Assembly (NCBI GenBank): GCA_021826525.1
Contig: JAKAZU010000008.1
Location: 1-31,692, forward strand
From: Thermoplasmata archaeon
Lineage (GTDB): Archaea > Thermoplasmatota > Thermoplasmata > UBA184
Reading direction: 5' to 3'
Length of the DNA stretch: 31,692 nucleotides
Shown one piece after another: positions 6,799 to 14,993 of the stretch (its first letter is position 1; each line of letters opens with the position of its first letter). Under the pieces are notes generated by a model. The model was not told the origin of the DNA, made no database searches, and saw only the letters and a list, made by a program, of their open reading frames with translations. The translations under genes were made by a program, and so were the position numbers.

Positions 6799-8910
6799 AT
6801 GGCGTCCGAGCCCCCGCCGCACCGCCCGGGCCCGAGCGGTCGGCGCCTCGCCGGGGCGCGCTCGAGCTATCTACGCTCGGCGGCGGAGCAAGCGATCGAC
6901 TGGCATCCGTGGGGTCCCGAGCCGTTCGAGATCGCGCGACGCACCCACCGCCCGATCCTGCTCGACATCGGAGCTTCGTGGTGCCACTGGTGCCACGTCA
7001 TGGACGAGGGGACATACTCGGATCCCGAAGTCGCGCGGCTCCTCCAGCAAGGGTTCATCGCGGTCAAGGTCGACCGCGACGAGCATCCCGAGGTCGATCG
7101 GCGCTACCAGCGCCAGGTGGGCGCGCTCACCGGGGAGGGGGGATGGCCTCTCACGGCCTTTCTTACCCCGGACGGGAACGTGTTCCTGGGTGGAACGTAC
7201 TTCCCTGCGATCGACGCTCAGGGCCGGCCCGGCCTTCGCCGCCTCCTCCAGGAGGTTCGACGGTTATGGGAGGAGGAGCCGGTCGAGCTCCGGCGCCACG
7301 CCGAGGCCATCCAGGATGCGCTGCGCCGCTACGCGTCGCGAAGGGCGGAAGGCAACTCTTCGGTCGAGGAGTTCGTCCGCTCGGTGCGGCGGCGCATCCA
7401 CGATTCCGCCGACCCGGTCCACGGCGGGTTCGGAGACGCACCCAAGTTCCCGCACCCGACCGGCATCGAGTTTCTTCTCTGGGACGAGTTCGCGAACGGC
7501 GTCGAGGAGTCGGGCGTGAAGGCCCAACTGGCGCTGGACCGGATGGCGGCGGGAGGGATCTACGATCACATTGGCGGTGGTTTCCACCGGTACTCGGTAG
7601 ACGAAGGCTGGCACATCCCTCACTTCGAGAAGATGGCCGTCGACAACTCGGCCCTCCTCGAGTCGTATGTCCACGGTGCGGAGCGATTCGGCCGCGAGCG
7701 CTACGAGGCGACGATCCGAGGAACGATCCGATGGCTCGATGGGGCCCTGGGAGACCCCGAAGGGGGTTGGGGATCGAGCCAGGATGCCGACAACGCTCCC
7801 GGCGACGATGGGAGCTACTATACCTGGACCCGTGCCGAGCTCCACGCGGCCCTCGACCCGGTGGAGTTCCGCGTGTTCACGCGATACTTCGGGGTGGGCA
7901 GCGATGGTCGCATGCCCGAGGATCCCGAGCGTAGCGTTCTCTTCGAACTGTTCCCTCTGGACGAGGCGGCCGAAGGTTCCGGGCTCTCGCGCGAAGAGGC
8001 CCAAGCCACGCTCGATCGTGCGATTGAGAAGGTCCGCGCTGCGCGGGAGCGGCGGGCGGAACCTGCGATCGATCGTGCTCAGTACACGAATCTGAACGGC
8101 GGGCTGATCGCCGCCTACGCGCACGCCGGCGCGTTCCTAAGCGATTCGGCGCTCGTCGATCGTGCCCGCCGCGCGGCCGACCGGTTCCTCGCTCACGCCT
8201 ACCGGCCCGGGCGCGGCGTCGCGCATCGGCTCGAGGGATCCGACGGCGTGGGATACGGGATGCTCGAGGACCAGGCGGAGTTCGCACGGGGCCTGATCGA
8301 GCTCGCCGGAACCACCTCGGACCCGGAGTACGCGTTGCGCGCGCGCGAGCTGTTGACCCTGATCGACCGAGAGTTCCGAGGCGAGGACGGCTTGCTCCGG
8401 GACCTTGCGCCGTCGCTCTATGACGGGAGCGAGGTCGTCTCCACCTCCGCCCCCTCCTATCCGCTCGAGGACAGCCCGCATCGGTCGGCGAATGCGACCG
8501 CGGCCCTCGCGGCCCTACGCCTTGGGGCGCTCACCGAGGACGAGTCCCTGCGTTCGTTCGCCGAGGAATTGATCGAGCCCATCGTCCGCCGGGTCGGGGA
8601 CGGCGGCCTCTTCGTGGCGGGAAGCGCGCTGGTCGTCGGCTTGCTCCGCACTCCGCCCGTGAAGGTCGTTATCGAAGGATCGGTGCCGGGGGCGTCTGCC
8701 CTCGAGCGAGCGGCCCGCGGGCCCTACCATCCGATGCGCTGGGTCTTCCGCGGGCGGCCTCCCGAACCGTTTCGGGCCTCGGGGCTACCGGGGGGGCCCG
8801 ACGGCGAAGCGGCTCGCGCTCTGGTATGCGTCGGGACTTCCTGCCGCGCTCCGATCACCGATCCGAAGGAGCTCGCGCGCGCGGTCGCAGCTCCGGCCCC
8901 GGCATCCTGA
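6799..8910 (+). CDS. yyaL: YyaL/SSP411-family protein (DUF255 thioredoxin-like domain plus six-hairpin glycosidase-like domain)
   Basis: This family joins an N-terminal thioredoxin-like domain to a long alpha/alpha-barrel like that of N-acylglucosamine 2-epimerases; the cellular role is unknown. The hallmark CHWCH is at residues 62-66 (ASWCHWCHVMDE), followed by GGWPLTAFLTPDG and GGTYFP. The barrel part includes GGFGDAPKFPHP, YDHIGGGFHRYSVD, WHIPHFEKM and SQDADN, all typical. The ATG at 6799 gives 703 residues, near the usual 650-700. An upstream in-frame start at 6616 would add 61 unconserved residues across the psmA promoter and is rejected. A GGTAAGAC element lies 27 nt upstream. Its 3' end overlaps the convergent phosphoesterase gene by 56 nt. 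Confidence 0.93.
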   Translation: MASEPPPHRPGPSGRRLAGARSSYLRSAAEQAIDWHPWGPEPFEIARRTHRPILLDIGASWCHWCHVMDEGTYSDPEVARLLQQGFIAVKVDRDEHPEVDRRYQRQVGALTGEGGWPLTAFLTPDGNVFLGGTYFPAIDAQGRPGLRRLLQEVRRLWEEEPVELRRHAEAIQDALRRYASRRAEGNSSVEEFVRSVRRRIHDSADPVHGGFGDAPKFPHPTGIEFLLWDEFANGVEESGVKAQLALDRMAAGGIYDHIGGGFHRYSVDEGWHIPHFEKMAVDNSALLESYVHGAERFGRERYEATIRGTIRWLDGALGDPEGGWGSSQDADNAPGDDGSYYTWTRAELHAALDPVEFRVFTRYFGVGSDGRMPEDPERSVLFELFPLDEAAEGSGLSREEAQATLDRAIEKVRAARERRAEPAIDRAQYTNLNGGLIAAYAHAGAFLSDSALVDRARRAADRFLAHAYRPGRGVAHRLEGSDGVGYGMLEDQAEFARGLIELAGTTSDPEYALRARELLTLIDREFRGEDGLLRDLAPSLYDGSEVVSTSAPSYPLEDSPHRSANATAALAALRLGALTEDESLRSFAEELIEPIVRRVGDGGLFVAGSALVVGLLRTPPVKVVIEGSVPGASALERAARGPYHPMRWVFRGRPPEPFRASGLPGGPDGEAARALVCVGTSCRAPITDPKELARAVAAPAPAS

Positions 8911-9772
8911 CCGAACCGACGTCCGTACCGTCGAGCAGGTATGCGCGGCTGTTTCCGTGGAGAAGGAACCGACGGTACAGGAAGGTCTTTCCCCGCCCCG
9001 GGCGATCCCGATTCAGCGCTTCGGTGCCCGCCACGGGGTTGAATGCGGGGATCACGACCATCTCCTTCGCTCGGATCCTTCGGCGCCCCCGGCGGGGGGC
9101 CTTGGGAGAAGGAAACTCGACCCGAAGCCAGCAGCGTCGCTTCCCCATCGGGTCCGACGTCGTGGGAGCGAAGCGGACCCCGGGATGGAGATGGCCGACG
9201 ACCAGCGACTCGCACCGCAGGACCCGGGCGGAGGGCCATCGATGCCCGTGGAAGATCCCGACCCCGTAGCGTACGAGCCCGGTCGCGGGGTGAACGGTGA
9301 CTTCGCGCGGTAGGTAGCGCGCGAGACCGACGTCGTGGTTGCCGACGATCACTTCCAGCGAGAGTCCGCGGGCGAGGATGTCCGAGGAGAAGTCGAACAG
9401 CACCGTCCGGAGCGCCGGGGGCACCCCGACGATCGGGTGCTTCGCATCCCCTGCGATCACGATCCCTGCTGCCCGCGCCCGGCGGGCAAGCTCGGCGAGA
9501 TCGGAGGCGAGCCGTGGGACGTGCGCTTCGGGCGGTCCCAGCGGCCGCTCAGGAGTGGCTCCCAGACCTAGGTGCAGGTCGGCGATGATGATGTAGCGAG
9601 GCCCGTCTTCCTCTCGAGGCTCGAGCACGAGCGCCGGTGCACCGAGGATCGGTCGTAGTGCTCCCGCCACGGTCCGACCTATCCGGCGCGAGGGCGGCGG
9701 TTCGCCGTCGGCCCGGAAGGGGCCGCCGCCCGGGTCGCTTCGTCGAACACCCGCCCGCGAGCCTCCCTTCAT
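8855..9772 (-). CDS. Calcineurin-like metallophosphoesterase (COG1407, ICC/MJ0037-like)
   Basis: The 305-residue protein has the complete two-metal phosphoesterase motif set in order: ADLHLG, GDAKHPI, VGNHD, GHRW and VGHLHPG. The GDxKH form and the short length point to the archaeal COG1407 group, which is often found near DNA helicase or repair genes but has no settled substrate. The ATG at 9772 (MKGGSRAG) lies 25 nt from a TATATATA box. The frame continues to 10771 only as antisense shadow of the regulator. The last 18 codons overlap the 3' end of yyaL on the other strand. Nuclease and nucleotide phosphodiesterase activities are both possible. Confidence 0.88.
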   Translation of the reverse strand: MKGGSRAGVRRSDPGGGPFRADGEPPPSRRIGRTVAGALRPILGAPALVLEPREEDGPRYIIIADLHLGLGATPERPLGPPEAHVPRLASDLAELARRARAAGIVIAGDAKHPIVGVPPALRTVLFDFSSDILARGLSLEVIVGNHDVGLARYLPREVTVHPATGLVRYGVGIFHGHRWPSARVLRCESLVVGHLHPGVRFAPTTSDPMGKRRCWLRVEFPSPKAPRRGRRRIRAKEMVVIPAFNPVAGTEALNRDRPGRGKTFLYRRFLLHGNSRAYLLDGTDVGSVRMPGPELRPRARAPSDR

Positions 9773-9792
9773 CGAGAGAACGGACCCCTGCC

Positions 9793-9801
9793 ATATATAT
9801 A
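9793..9801. promoter_or_regulatory. Shared bidirectional TATA element
   Basis: ATATATATA is the strongest A/T run in this region and reads as a TATA box on both strands. Its centre is 25 nt from the ATG of the minus-strand phosphoesterase (9772) and 33 nt from the ATG of the plus-strand regulator (9830). The whole spacer is only 57 bp and no second TATA candidate is present, so one element probably serves both genes. Confidence 0.6.
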
Positions 9802-9829
9802 CTAACAGAAACTCGTTATTCAGGGTCCT

Positions 9830-10837
9830 ATGGAGCGTGCGCGCGAGCGGTCGATCCAGCGGATCCAGGATCTGCTGGAGCGGAGCGGATTCTATGTATC
9901 GGATGCGCACGGAGTGCGGCCGTCGAGCTTCGACCTCGCGGCGCGGCGCGACTCGCTCCTCCTGCTCATCAAGGTCCTCAAAAACATCGATACGCTGAGC
10001 CGCGAAGAGGCGAGCCGCCTGGCCGAGCTCGGCGGCCTCTTTCCGGCGATCGTGATCGTCGTCGGTGAGACCTCCGGAGCCTCCGAGCTCGAGGCCGGGG
10101 TCGTCTACTCGCGCTACGAGATCCCCATCCTCCGGGAGGAGACGCTCGTGGATCTGGTGCAGAAGGGCGTGCCCCCGTTCCTGCTGAGCGCGCCCGGGGG
10201 GATTTTCGCCCGCATCGACGGGGCCCGTCTCCGAGCCCTCCGCGAGGAGCGCGGCCTGTCGTTGGGCGCGATGGCTCAGATCGCCGGGGTCTCTCGTCAC
10301 TCGATCCAGCTCTACGAGGAAGGCGGCGGGGCCGAGGTCGTCGTCGTTCAGCGAGTCGAGGCGTATTTCGGCGAACCGGTAGCGGTACCCATCGACGTTC
10401 TCGAGCGGCGAACCCCCCGGACCCGACCCACCGAGGGCACCGGAGCGAGGGGAGGGACCCCGCGCGAACCGGAGCGTCCGGCTGCCCGGTCTTCCGACCC
10501 ATTGCGCGCGAACGTCTTCGCCCGCCTCCAAGGAATGGGGTGGGACGTCGTGCCGACCGTTCGCGCTCCTTTCGACGCGTTCACGCGAACTCCCGAAGTG
10601 GATCGCGTGCAGGAGATCCTCCTCACCGCGATCGGCAATCTGCGGACCGCCCAGCATCGCGCCGAGATGCTGCGGGAGCTGGCTCGGGTCACCGAGCAGC
10701 ACGCGATGTTCGTCGTCGCGGACCGAGGGGCGCGCCCCTCGATCGACGGACTGCCCGTGCTGAGCGTCCATGAGCTCGCCCGGACCCGTGACCGCGACGA
10801 GCTCCTCGACGAGATCGAGGAGCGCGAAGGCGCGTGA
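9830..10837 (+). CDS. Archaeal HTH-type transcriptional regulator (COG1395 family) with duplicated flanking domain
   Basis: The 335-residue protein matches a conserved archaeal family of putative regulators. A Cro/C1-type helix-turn-helix lies at about residues 130-185 (LRALREERGLSLGAMAQIAG, then SRHSIQLYEEG). The N-terminal 120 residues hold SGFYVSDAHGVRPSSFDLAA and LLLLIKVLKNID. The C-terminal 110 residues repeat the same pattern with MGWDVVPTVRAPFDAFT and ILLTAIGNLRTA, so the HTH appears to sit between two copies of one domain. A low-complexity linker rich in Pro, Arg and Thr (about 190-225) separates them. The next gene starts in the GTGA stop overlap, suggesting one transcript. The DNA target is unknown. 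Confidence 0.85.
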   Translation: MERARERSIQRIQDLLERSGFYVSDAHGVRPSSFDLAARRDSLLLLIKVLKNIDTLSREEASRLAELGGLFPAIVIVVGETSGASELEAGVVYSRYEIPILREETLVDLVQKGVPPFLLSAPGGIFARIDGARLRALREERGLSLGAMAQIAGVSRHSIQLYEEGGGAEVVVVQRVEAYFGEPVAVPIDVLERRTPRTRPTEGTGARGGTPREPERPAARSSDPLRANVFARLQGMGWDVVPTVRAPFDAFTRTPEVDRVQEILLTAIGNLRTAQHRAEMLRELARVTEQHAMFVVADRGARPSIDGLPVLSVHELARTRDRDELLDEIEEREGA

Positions 10838-11472
10838 TCGTCGACCGGCTCTCCGCGCCCCCGGTGCTGCTGATTGGAGCCGTACGGGGTCTCTACTCGG
10901 AGAGCGACGCGACGCTCGCGCAGCTGGACCGCGCCAACCCCGATCACCTGGGGCTGGCGCTCTCTCCGGAGGAGTACGAGGGGATTGGCACCTACTTCTC
11001 GGACGCGGAAGCGGAGACGACGATCCACCTCATCGAGACCGAGAAGAGCGAGATCCAAGCGCTCACCCGCTGGGGCGAGGTCCGGGTACCGAACCCGACC
11101 GCGGTGCGGGCCATCGAGTGGGCCCGACGACGCTCCGTTCCGGTCCACCCCCTCGACCCTCCGGACGAGGGCGCGGCCGCGATGTTCACCGCGAGCATCG
11201 GCTACGTCGAGCTCGTACGCCGGACGCTACGGGAGCGCAGCCTCGCCCGGGCGCCGCCCTCCGCGCAGAGCCCGGACGACTTCGCTCTCCAGTGGGACCG
11301 CCGGATGAGCGCGGGCTCGGGATCGAGGGACCTCGCCCGGAATCGGGACAGCTACCTCGTTGCGGGCGCGCGGGAGGTCCTCACGAAGAGCCGGAACCTC
11401 GCCGTGATCGTCGACCGGGAGCGCTTCGAGCTGGTCCGTTCGCTCTTCCGGGCCCCGGCCGACAGACCCTAG
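10834..11472 (+). CDS. Conserved hypothetical protein, weakly TraB/PrgY-like
   Basis: This 212-residue protein starts with GTG inside the GTGA overlap with the upstream regulator. I do not recognise it with certainty. The opening PPVLLIGAVRGLYSES followed by NPDHLGLALSPEEYE resembles the TraB/PrgY/TIKI fold start, where GTAH-like and 'LDPDxVxxEL' segments occur. AIEWARRRSVPVHPLDP and NRDSYLVAGAREVL parallel later TraB motifs. The usual histidine of the GTxH motif is replaced by Arg here, so a metal- or peptidase-type activity is doubtful. No signal peptide or membrane segment is seen. Translational coupling to a regulator hints at a shared role. Confidence 0.6.
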   Translation: MIVDRLSAPPVLLIGAVRGLYSESDATLAQLDRANPDHLGLALSPEEYEGIGTYFSDAEAETTIHLIETEKSEIQALTRWGEVRVPNPTAVRAIEWARRRSVPVHPLDPPDEGAAAMFTASIGYVELVRRTLRERSLARAPPSAQSPDDFALQWDRRMSAGSGSRDLARNRDSYLVAGAREVLTKSRNLAVIVDRERFELVRSLFRAPADRP

Positions 11473-11484
11473 CGACCGGACCTC

Positions 11485-12036
11485 TCAGTCGTCGTCCTCT
11501 TTGTGGGCGAGAATGGTTTCGAGCACTCGCCGGGCTTCCCGGCGGAAGTCCTCGAGCGGGCCTTCGTTCACTAGCATTCCGTCGGCCAGCGCCAGAGCGT
11601 TGCCGATCCCCCACTTGAGCTCGCGACGGTCGCGGTCGTAGAACTCCTGCAGATCGTTCGAGTCGTCCCCACGTCCTCGCTTCGTGAGCCGCCGGAACCG
11701 GGTGTCCACCGACGCGAAGATCCCGAGGACGAAGAGGTCGCCGAAATTGTGCCGGAAGACCGTGACCTCGCTGTCGGAGCGGCATCCGTCGACGAGCATT
11801 CTCGTCTCGGTGAGTTTCGGGAGGGCGCGCTGGGCCCAGACCCCGGGGCCGTGCTTTTCGCGCTCCTCGCTCGCGATCCGACCGATGTTCGCGTTCGTGA
11901 GCGCGAGCCCGCGGCGGCGCGTCTCGTCCCGCACGAGATCCCCCATCTTGAGCGTCGCGAGGCCGATCGATCGGGCGACCTCCACCAGCTCGTCCTTCCC
12001 CGAGCCGGGCATGCCGACCGTAACGATCAGTCTCAT
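11485..12036 (-). CDS. UPF0200-family P-loop nucleotide kinase-like protein
   Basis: The 183-residue product resembles adenylate and dephospho-CoA kinases and belongs to the archaeal UPF0200 group. The P-loop is GMPGSGKD (residues 8-15), with an unusual Asp where Ser or Thr normally follows the lysine. Next come LKMGDLVRDETRRRG and VDGCRSDSEVTVFR, which fit the substrate and lid regions of the family. TNANIGRIASEERE is also typical. The substrate is unknown. Its ATG overlaps the stop of an upstream coiled-coil gene (ATGA). Its 3' end lies 12 nt from the convergent TraB-like gene. Confidence 0.85.
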   Translation of the reverse strand: MRLIVTVGMPGSGKDELVEVARSIGLATLKMGDLVRDETRRRGLALTNANIGRIASEEREKHGPGVWAQRALPKLTETRMLVDGCRSDSEVTVFRHNFGDLFVLGIFASVDTRFRRLTKRGRGDDSNDLQEFYDRDRRELKWGIGNALALADGMLVNEGPLEDFRREARRVLETILAHKEDDD

Positions 12037-12659
12037 TGCGGCGGATAGGAAGGCGGCGGGACCCCGCGGGCCTCGGGCGTGGGCCCGAGCCGTCCGTCGG
12101 CCGCCATTTGGAGTTGGTCGGCGCGCTGTCGGTAGACCTGGGATTCTTGCTCGTGCTCGCGCGCGAGCTCAAGGAACTTGTCGGCCCGGACCTTGATCTC
12201 GGACGCCTTCTGCGTGTACCGAGCCGCCCGTAGCTCGAGCGACGCCCCGCGTCGCTGTTTGTCGGCCACCTTCTGCTGGAGCTTGCGGGCTTGGATCTGT
12301 AGCTTCGTGACGTCGCTGGTCGCAGGGACGCCCGGTCGGGCGTGCTTGGCTGCCTCCCCGATTTGAGCGTTCAGTTGGGCGATCCCCTCTTCCAGCGTGG
12401 GAACGTCGGAGCGCGCGAGGACGCTCTTCTCGCGGAGCCCGGTCGCCACATGCCGCAACTTGTCGACCTTGAGCATGAGATGGGCGGCACGCGCCTCCGC
12501 ACGGGCGGCGAGATGCGCGTGCTGGGCCGAAAGCTCGCGGAGTTTGGTCATGTCCGCGTACTCTTGCCCCGCCCAGCGAGTCTGGCGCTGGGCGGCGAGG
12601 GCACTCGAATCTCCGCCGCTATCGGTCGACGGCGGCGGTGCTTCTCCCCCAGCAGCCAT
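12033..12659 (-). CDS. Coiled-coil hypothetical protein, coupled to UPF0200
   Basis: The 208-residue protein is mostly long alpha-helix with heptad-like spacing between about residues 30 and 190, rich in Ala, Arg, Gln, Lys and Glu. The ends are low complexity: GGEAPPPSTDSGGDSS near the N-terminus and GVPPPSYPPQ at the C-terminus. There is no signal peptide, membrane segment or cysteine. I do not recognise a family. The start ATG is 28 nt from a TATA element, and the stop overlaps the UPF0200 start in ATGA, so it is the first gene of a two-gene unit. A scaffold or partner for the kinase-like protein is a reasonable guess. Confidence 0.75.
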   Translation of the reverse strand: MAAGGEAPPPSTDSGGDSSALAAQRQTRWAGQEYADMTKLRELSAQHAHLAARAEARAAHLMLKVDKLRHVATGLREKSVLARSDVPTLEEGIAQLNAQIGEAAKHARPGVPATSDVTKLQIQARKLQQKVADKQRRGASLELRAARYTQKASEIKVRADKFLELAREHEQESQVYRQRADQLQMAADGRLGPTPEARGVPPPSYPPQ

Positions 12660-12683
12660 CGGGCGATGCGACGGCTCCGCCTC

Positions 12684-12690
12684 GATATAG
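12684..12690 (-). promoter_or_regulatory. TATA element for the coiled-coil/UPF0200 unit
   Basis: On the minus strand this reads CTATATC. Its centre is 28 nt from ATG 12659, in an 84-bp spacer that is otherwise GC-rich, which predicts a leaderless transcript. Confidence 0.6.
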
Positions 12691-12743
12691 TCCTTGTGAC
12701 CCGGACGGGGTGCGGGGCCGGAGACCCGATGGTCCGGGGTCCG

Positions 12744-13424
12744 CTACAGATCCTGGACCAGCGCGATCGTGAATCCGTCGTACCCCTTGATCCCTACCGT
12801 TTGGAGGGTAGTGGCGGTGAGGCGGGGCTCCGCCGCGATGCGATCGTTCATCCTTCGGGCCCCTAGCGCGAACGGATCACGGGTGTGGGCGTCTGCGACG
12901 GCGCCGCCGCGGACCACGTTGTCGATGACGATGAGGGTACCGGGGTGCGCGAGGTGAACCGCGAGGTCGAGGTACTCGGGGTAGGCGTCCTTGTTCGCAT
13001 CGATGAAGACGAAGTCGAACGAGGGTTCCTTCCCGGCGACCATCTCCTTCAGGAGGTCGACGGCCGGTCCCCAACGGACCTCCGCCCGGTCCGCGAGCCC
13101 GGCCCGCTCGAGGTTCGACTCCGCGACCTCCCGGTGCCGAGGGTCGATCTCGAGGCTGACCATCCGACCGCCGGGCGGGAGGGCTTGCGCGAGCCAGATC
13201 GTGCTGTATCCGCCGAGCGTGCCGATCTCGAGGATCCGCTTCGCGTGCACGGAACGGGCCAGGATGTGGAGCAGCTTCCCTTGGGCCGGACTCACCTGAA
13301 TGGAAGGAAGGTTCGCCTCCTGGCTCGCGCGGAGCGCGGACGATAGCGCGGGATCGTGCGGAAGCATGCGGGAGGCCGTGTACTCGTCGAACTCCACCCA
13401 GATCGGTTCCGGTACCGTCGCCAT
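12744..13424 (-). CDS. SAM-dependent O-methyltransferase (COG4122, catechol-OMT-like)
   Basis: The 226-residue protein has the class I methyltransferase layout of the Methyltransf_3 family. SAM motif I is LEIGTLGGYSTIWLA, motif II includes VSLEIDPRH, and the metal-binding region is FDFVFIDANKDAYPEYLD followed by LIVIDNVVRGG, with the aspartates that hold a divalent ion in catechol O-methyltransferases. Length and motif order are normal, and the natural acceptor is unknown. It is 45 bp downstream of glyS on the same strand. A GTTGTAAC element about 26 nt upstream of the ATG suggests it may also be transcribed on its own. Confidence 0.9.
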   Translation of the reverse strand: MATVPEPIWVEFDEYTASRMLPHDPALSSALRASQEANLPSIQVSPAQGKLLHILARSVHAKRILEIGTLGGYSTIWLAQALPPGGRMVSLEIDPRHREVAESNLERAGLADRAEVRWGPAVDLLKEMVAGKEPSFDFVFIDANKDAYPEYLDLAVHLAHPGTLIVIDNVVRGGAVADAHTRDPFALGARRMNDRIAAEPRLTATTLQTVGIKGYDGFTIALVQDL

Positions 13425-13469
13425 GTCGACCTCTAGGAACTGGTCGTTACAACTCCGTTGCTCGCCACC

Positions 13470-14993
13470 TCAGACCGTGCGCGTCGGGAAGGGCGCGCCC
13501 GGTCGAGGGAACCTCGTCGCGTGGGAGATTCGGTTCGCGAGATCCGAACGCGGCACCCGGTCCTGCGAACGCGAGTCCCGATCGCGCAGAGTGACGGTGT
13601 CGCGCTGCGGGGAGTCCTGAGAGACGGTCTCGCCATCGATCGTCACGCAGAACGGAACTCCGGCTTCGTCCATGCGCGCGTAGCGCTTTCCGATCCCGCC
13701 GGCCTCGTCGTACTCCGCGACGATCCCGCTCGCGAGGAGCTCCCGGGCGAGGGAGCGCGCGTAGTCCCCATGCTCCCGTTTCAGGAGCGGGAACACTCCG
13801 ACCTGCACAGGAGCCAGCGCCGGCGGAAGCTTCCACAGCGTCCGCTCCCCCTCCTTGATCATGTGGACGTCGGCCTGGGCCCACAGGTTCCGATCGACGC
13901 CGAACGTGAGCTCGAGCACGTGAGGAACGAGGCGACGCCCGTCGGTCGTGAGGACCGAGAGATCCTTGCCCGAACCCTGGCCGTGTCGGGTCAGGTCGTA
14001 ATCCCCTCGATAATGGACCGCTCCGAGCTCCTTGTAGCCGGCCAGGCTCTCCAGATGGACCTCGACGTCGTACTGGATCCGGTTATAGAAGGCGCGCTCG
14101 GTGTCGGACTTCTCGAAGAGGCGGATGCGCTCTTTCGGGATCTGCAGAACGTCGCGGTAGAAGCGGTAGGTGTGGACGAGGTGGTAGAGGTAGAAGTCCG
14201 GCAGCGCTTCGGAACGCAGGTCGGCGACCCGGATCCACTCCGGCGACTCCTCTCCCCGCAGGCGGCGGGCGACCCGGAGCATCGGAAGCGGCTCGCTCAG
14301 GACTTCGGAGATCGGGACCGGAAAGTGCGCCGGGTCGAAAAAGATCTGGAGCTCCGCCTGCGTGAACGCCCGCATCCGGAAGAGGAGCTGGCGCGGGGCG
14401 ATCTCATTGCGGTACGCCCGCCCGACGAGCGCGACGCCGAGAGGGAGAGCCTTGCGCCCCACCTCCCACATGCGTGGGAAGGCGAGGTAGCTCGATTGGG
14501 CGGTCTCGGGCCGGAGGTACGCCCGCTCCCGACCGGTGACCCCGAAGTCGAGCCCGAACATCATGTTGAACGCTCGCGGCACGCTGAGGGTGGATTTGCC
14601 GCACTTCGGGCAGGAGATCGCGTGAGAGGCGACCAGCTCGCCGATCTGGGCCGGCGTCAGGCCGTCGACCCCTTCGGGTCGAACCTTCTCGAGTATGGTG
14701 TCGGCCCGGAAGGCCGTATGGCACGACTCGCAGGTGACCTCGGGATCGGTGAAGTTTTCGAGGTGACCCGAGGCCCGGACGACCGCCTCGGGCAGGATCT
14801 CGGCGCCCTCGATCCGGTAGTAGTCCTCCGAGAGCCCGACGAACCATGCGGTCCACGCCTCTTCGATGCGGCGCTTGAGGGCCGTGCCGAGAGGGCCGTA
14901 ATCGTAGAGCCCCTGCGCCCCCCCGTAGAGTTCCGCCGTGGGCCACAGGATCCCTCGGCGGCGCAGGAGCGCGTACAGTTCGTCACTCTTCAT
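13470..14993 (-). CDS. glyS: Glycyl-tRNA synthetase (archaeal/eukaryotic alpha2 type)
   Basis: The enzyme charges tRNA-Gly. The N-terminus LLRRRGILWPTAELYGG and YDYGPLGTALKR is typical of this class IIA form. A zinc-binding insertion is visible as CESCH and CPKCGKS. Motif 2 is RAYRNEIAPRQLLFRMRAFT and motif 3 lies near LELTFGVDRNLW. The anticodon-binding domain spans LAPVQVGVFPLLKRE to VTLRDRD. At 507 residues it is slightly short, and after RDRDSRSQDRVP the last 25 residues look divergent. The ATG at 14993 overlaps the upstream amidohydrolase stop (ATGA), which is an unusual partner for a tRNA synthetase. Confidence 0.96.
   Translation of the reverse strand: MKSDELYALLRRRGILWPTAELYGGAQGLYDYGPLGTALKRRIEEAWTAWFVGLSEDYYRIEGAEILPEAVVRASGHLENFTDPEVTCESCHTAFRADTILEKVRPEGVDGLTPAQIGELVASHAISCPKCGKSTLSVPRAFNMMFGLDFGVTGRERAYLRPETAQSSYLAFPRMWEVGRKALPLGVALVGRAYRNEIAPRQLLFRMRAFTQAELQIFFDPAHFPVPISEVLSEPLPMLRVARRLRGEESPEWIRVADLRSEALPDFYLYHLVHTYRFYRDVLQIPKERIRLFEKSDTERAFYNRIQYDVEVHLESLAGYKELGAVHYRGDYDLTRHGQGSGKDLSVLTTDGRRLVPHVLELTFGVDRNLWAQADVHMIKEGERTLWKLPPALAPVQVGVFPLLKREHGDYARSLARELLASGIVAEYDEAGGIGKRYARMDEAGVPFCVTIDGETVSQDSPQRDTVTLRDRDSRSQDRVPRSDLANRISHATRFPRPGAPFPTRTV

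Noticed and set aside
9773..10771. Upstream extension of the phosphoesterase frame
   Set aside because: It is antisense to the HTH regulator, and the TATATATA box and ATG 9772 lie downstream of it.
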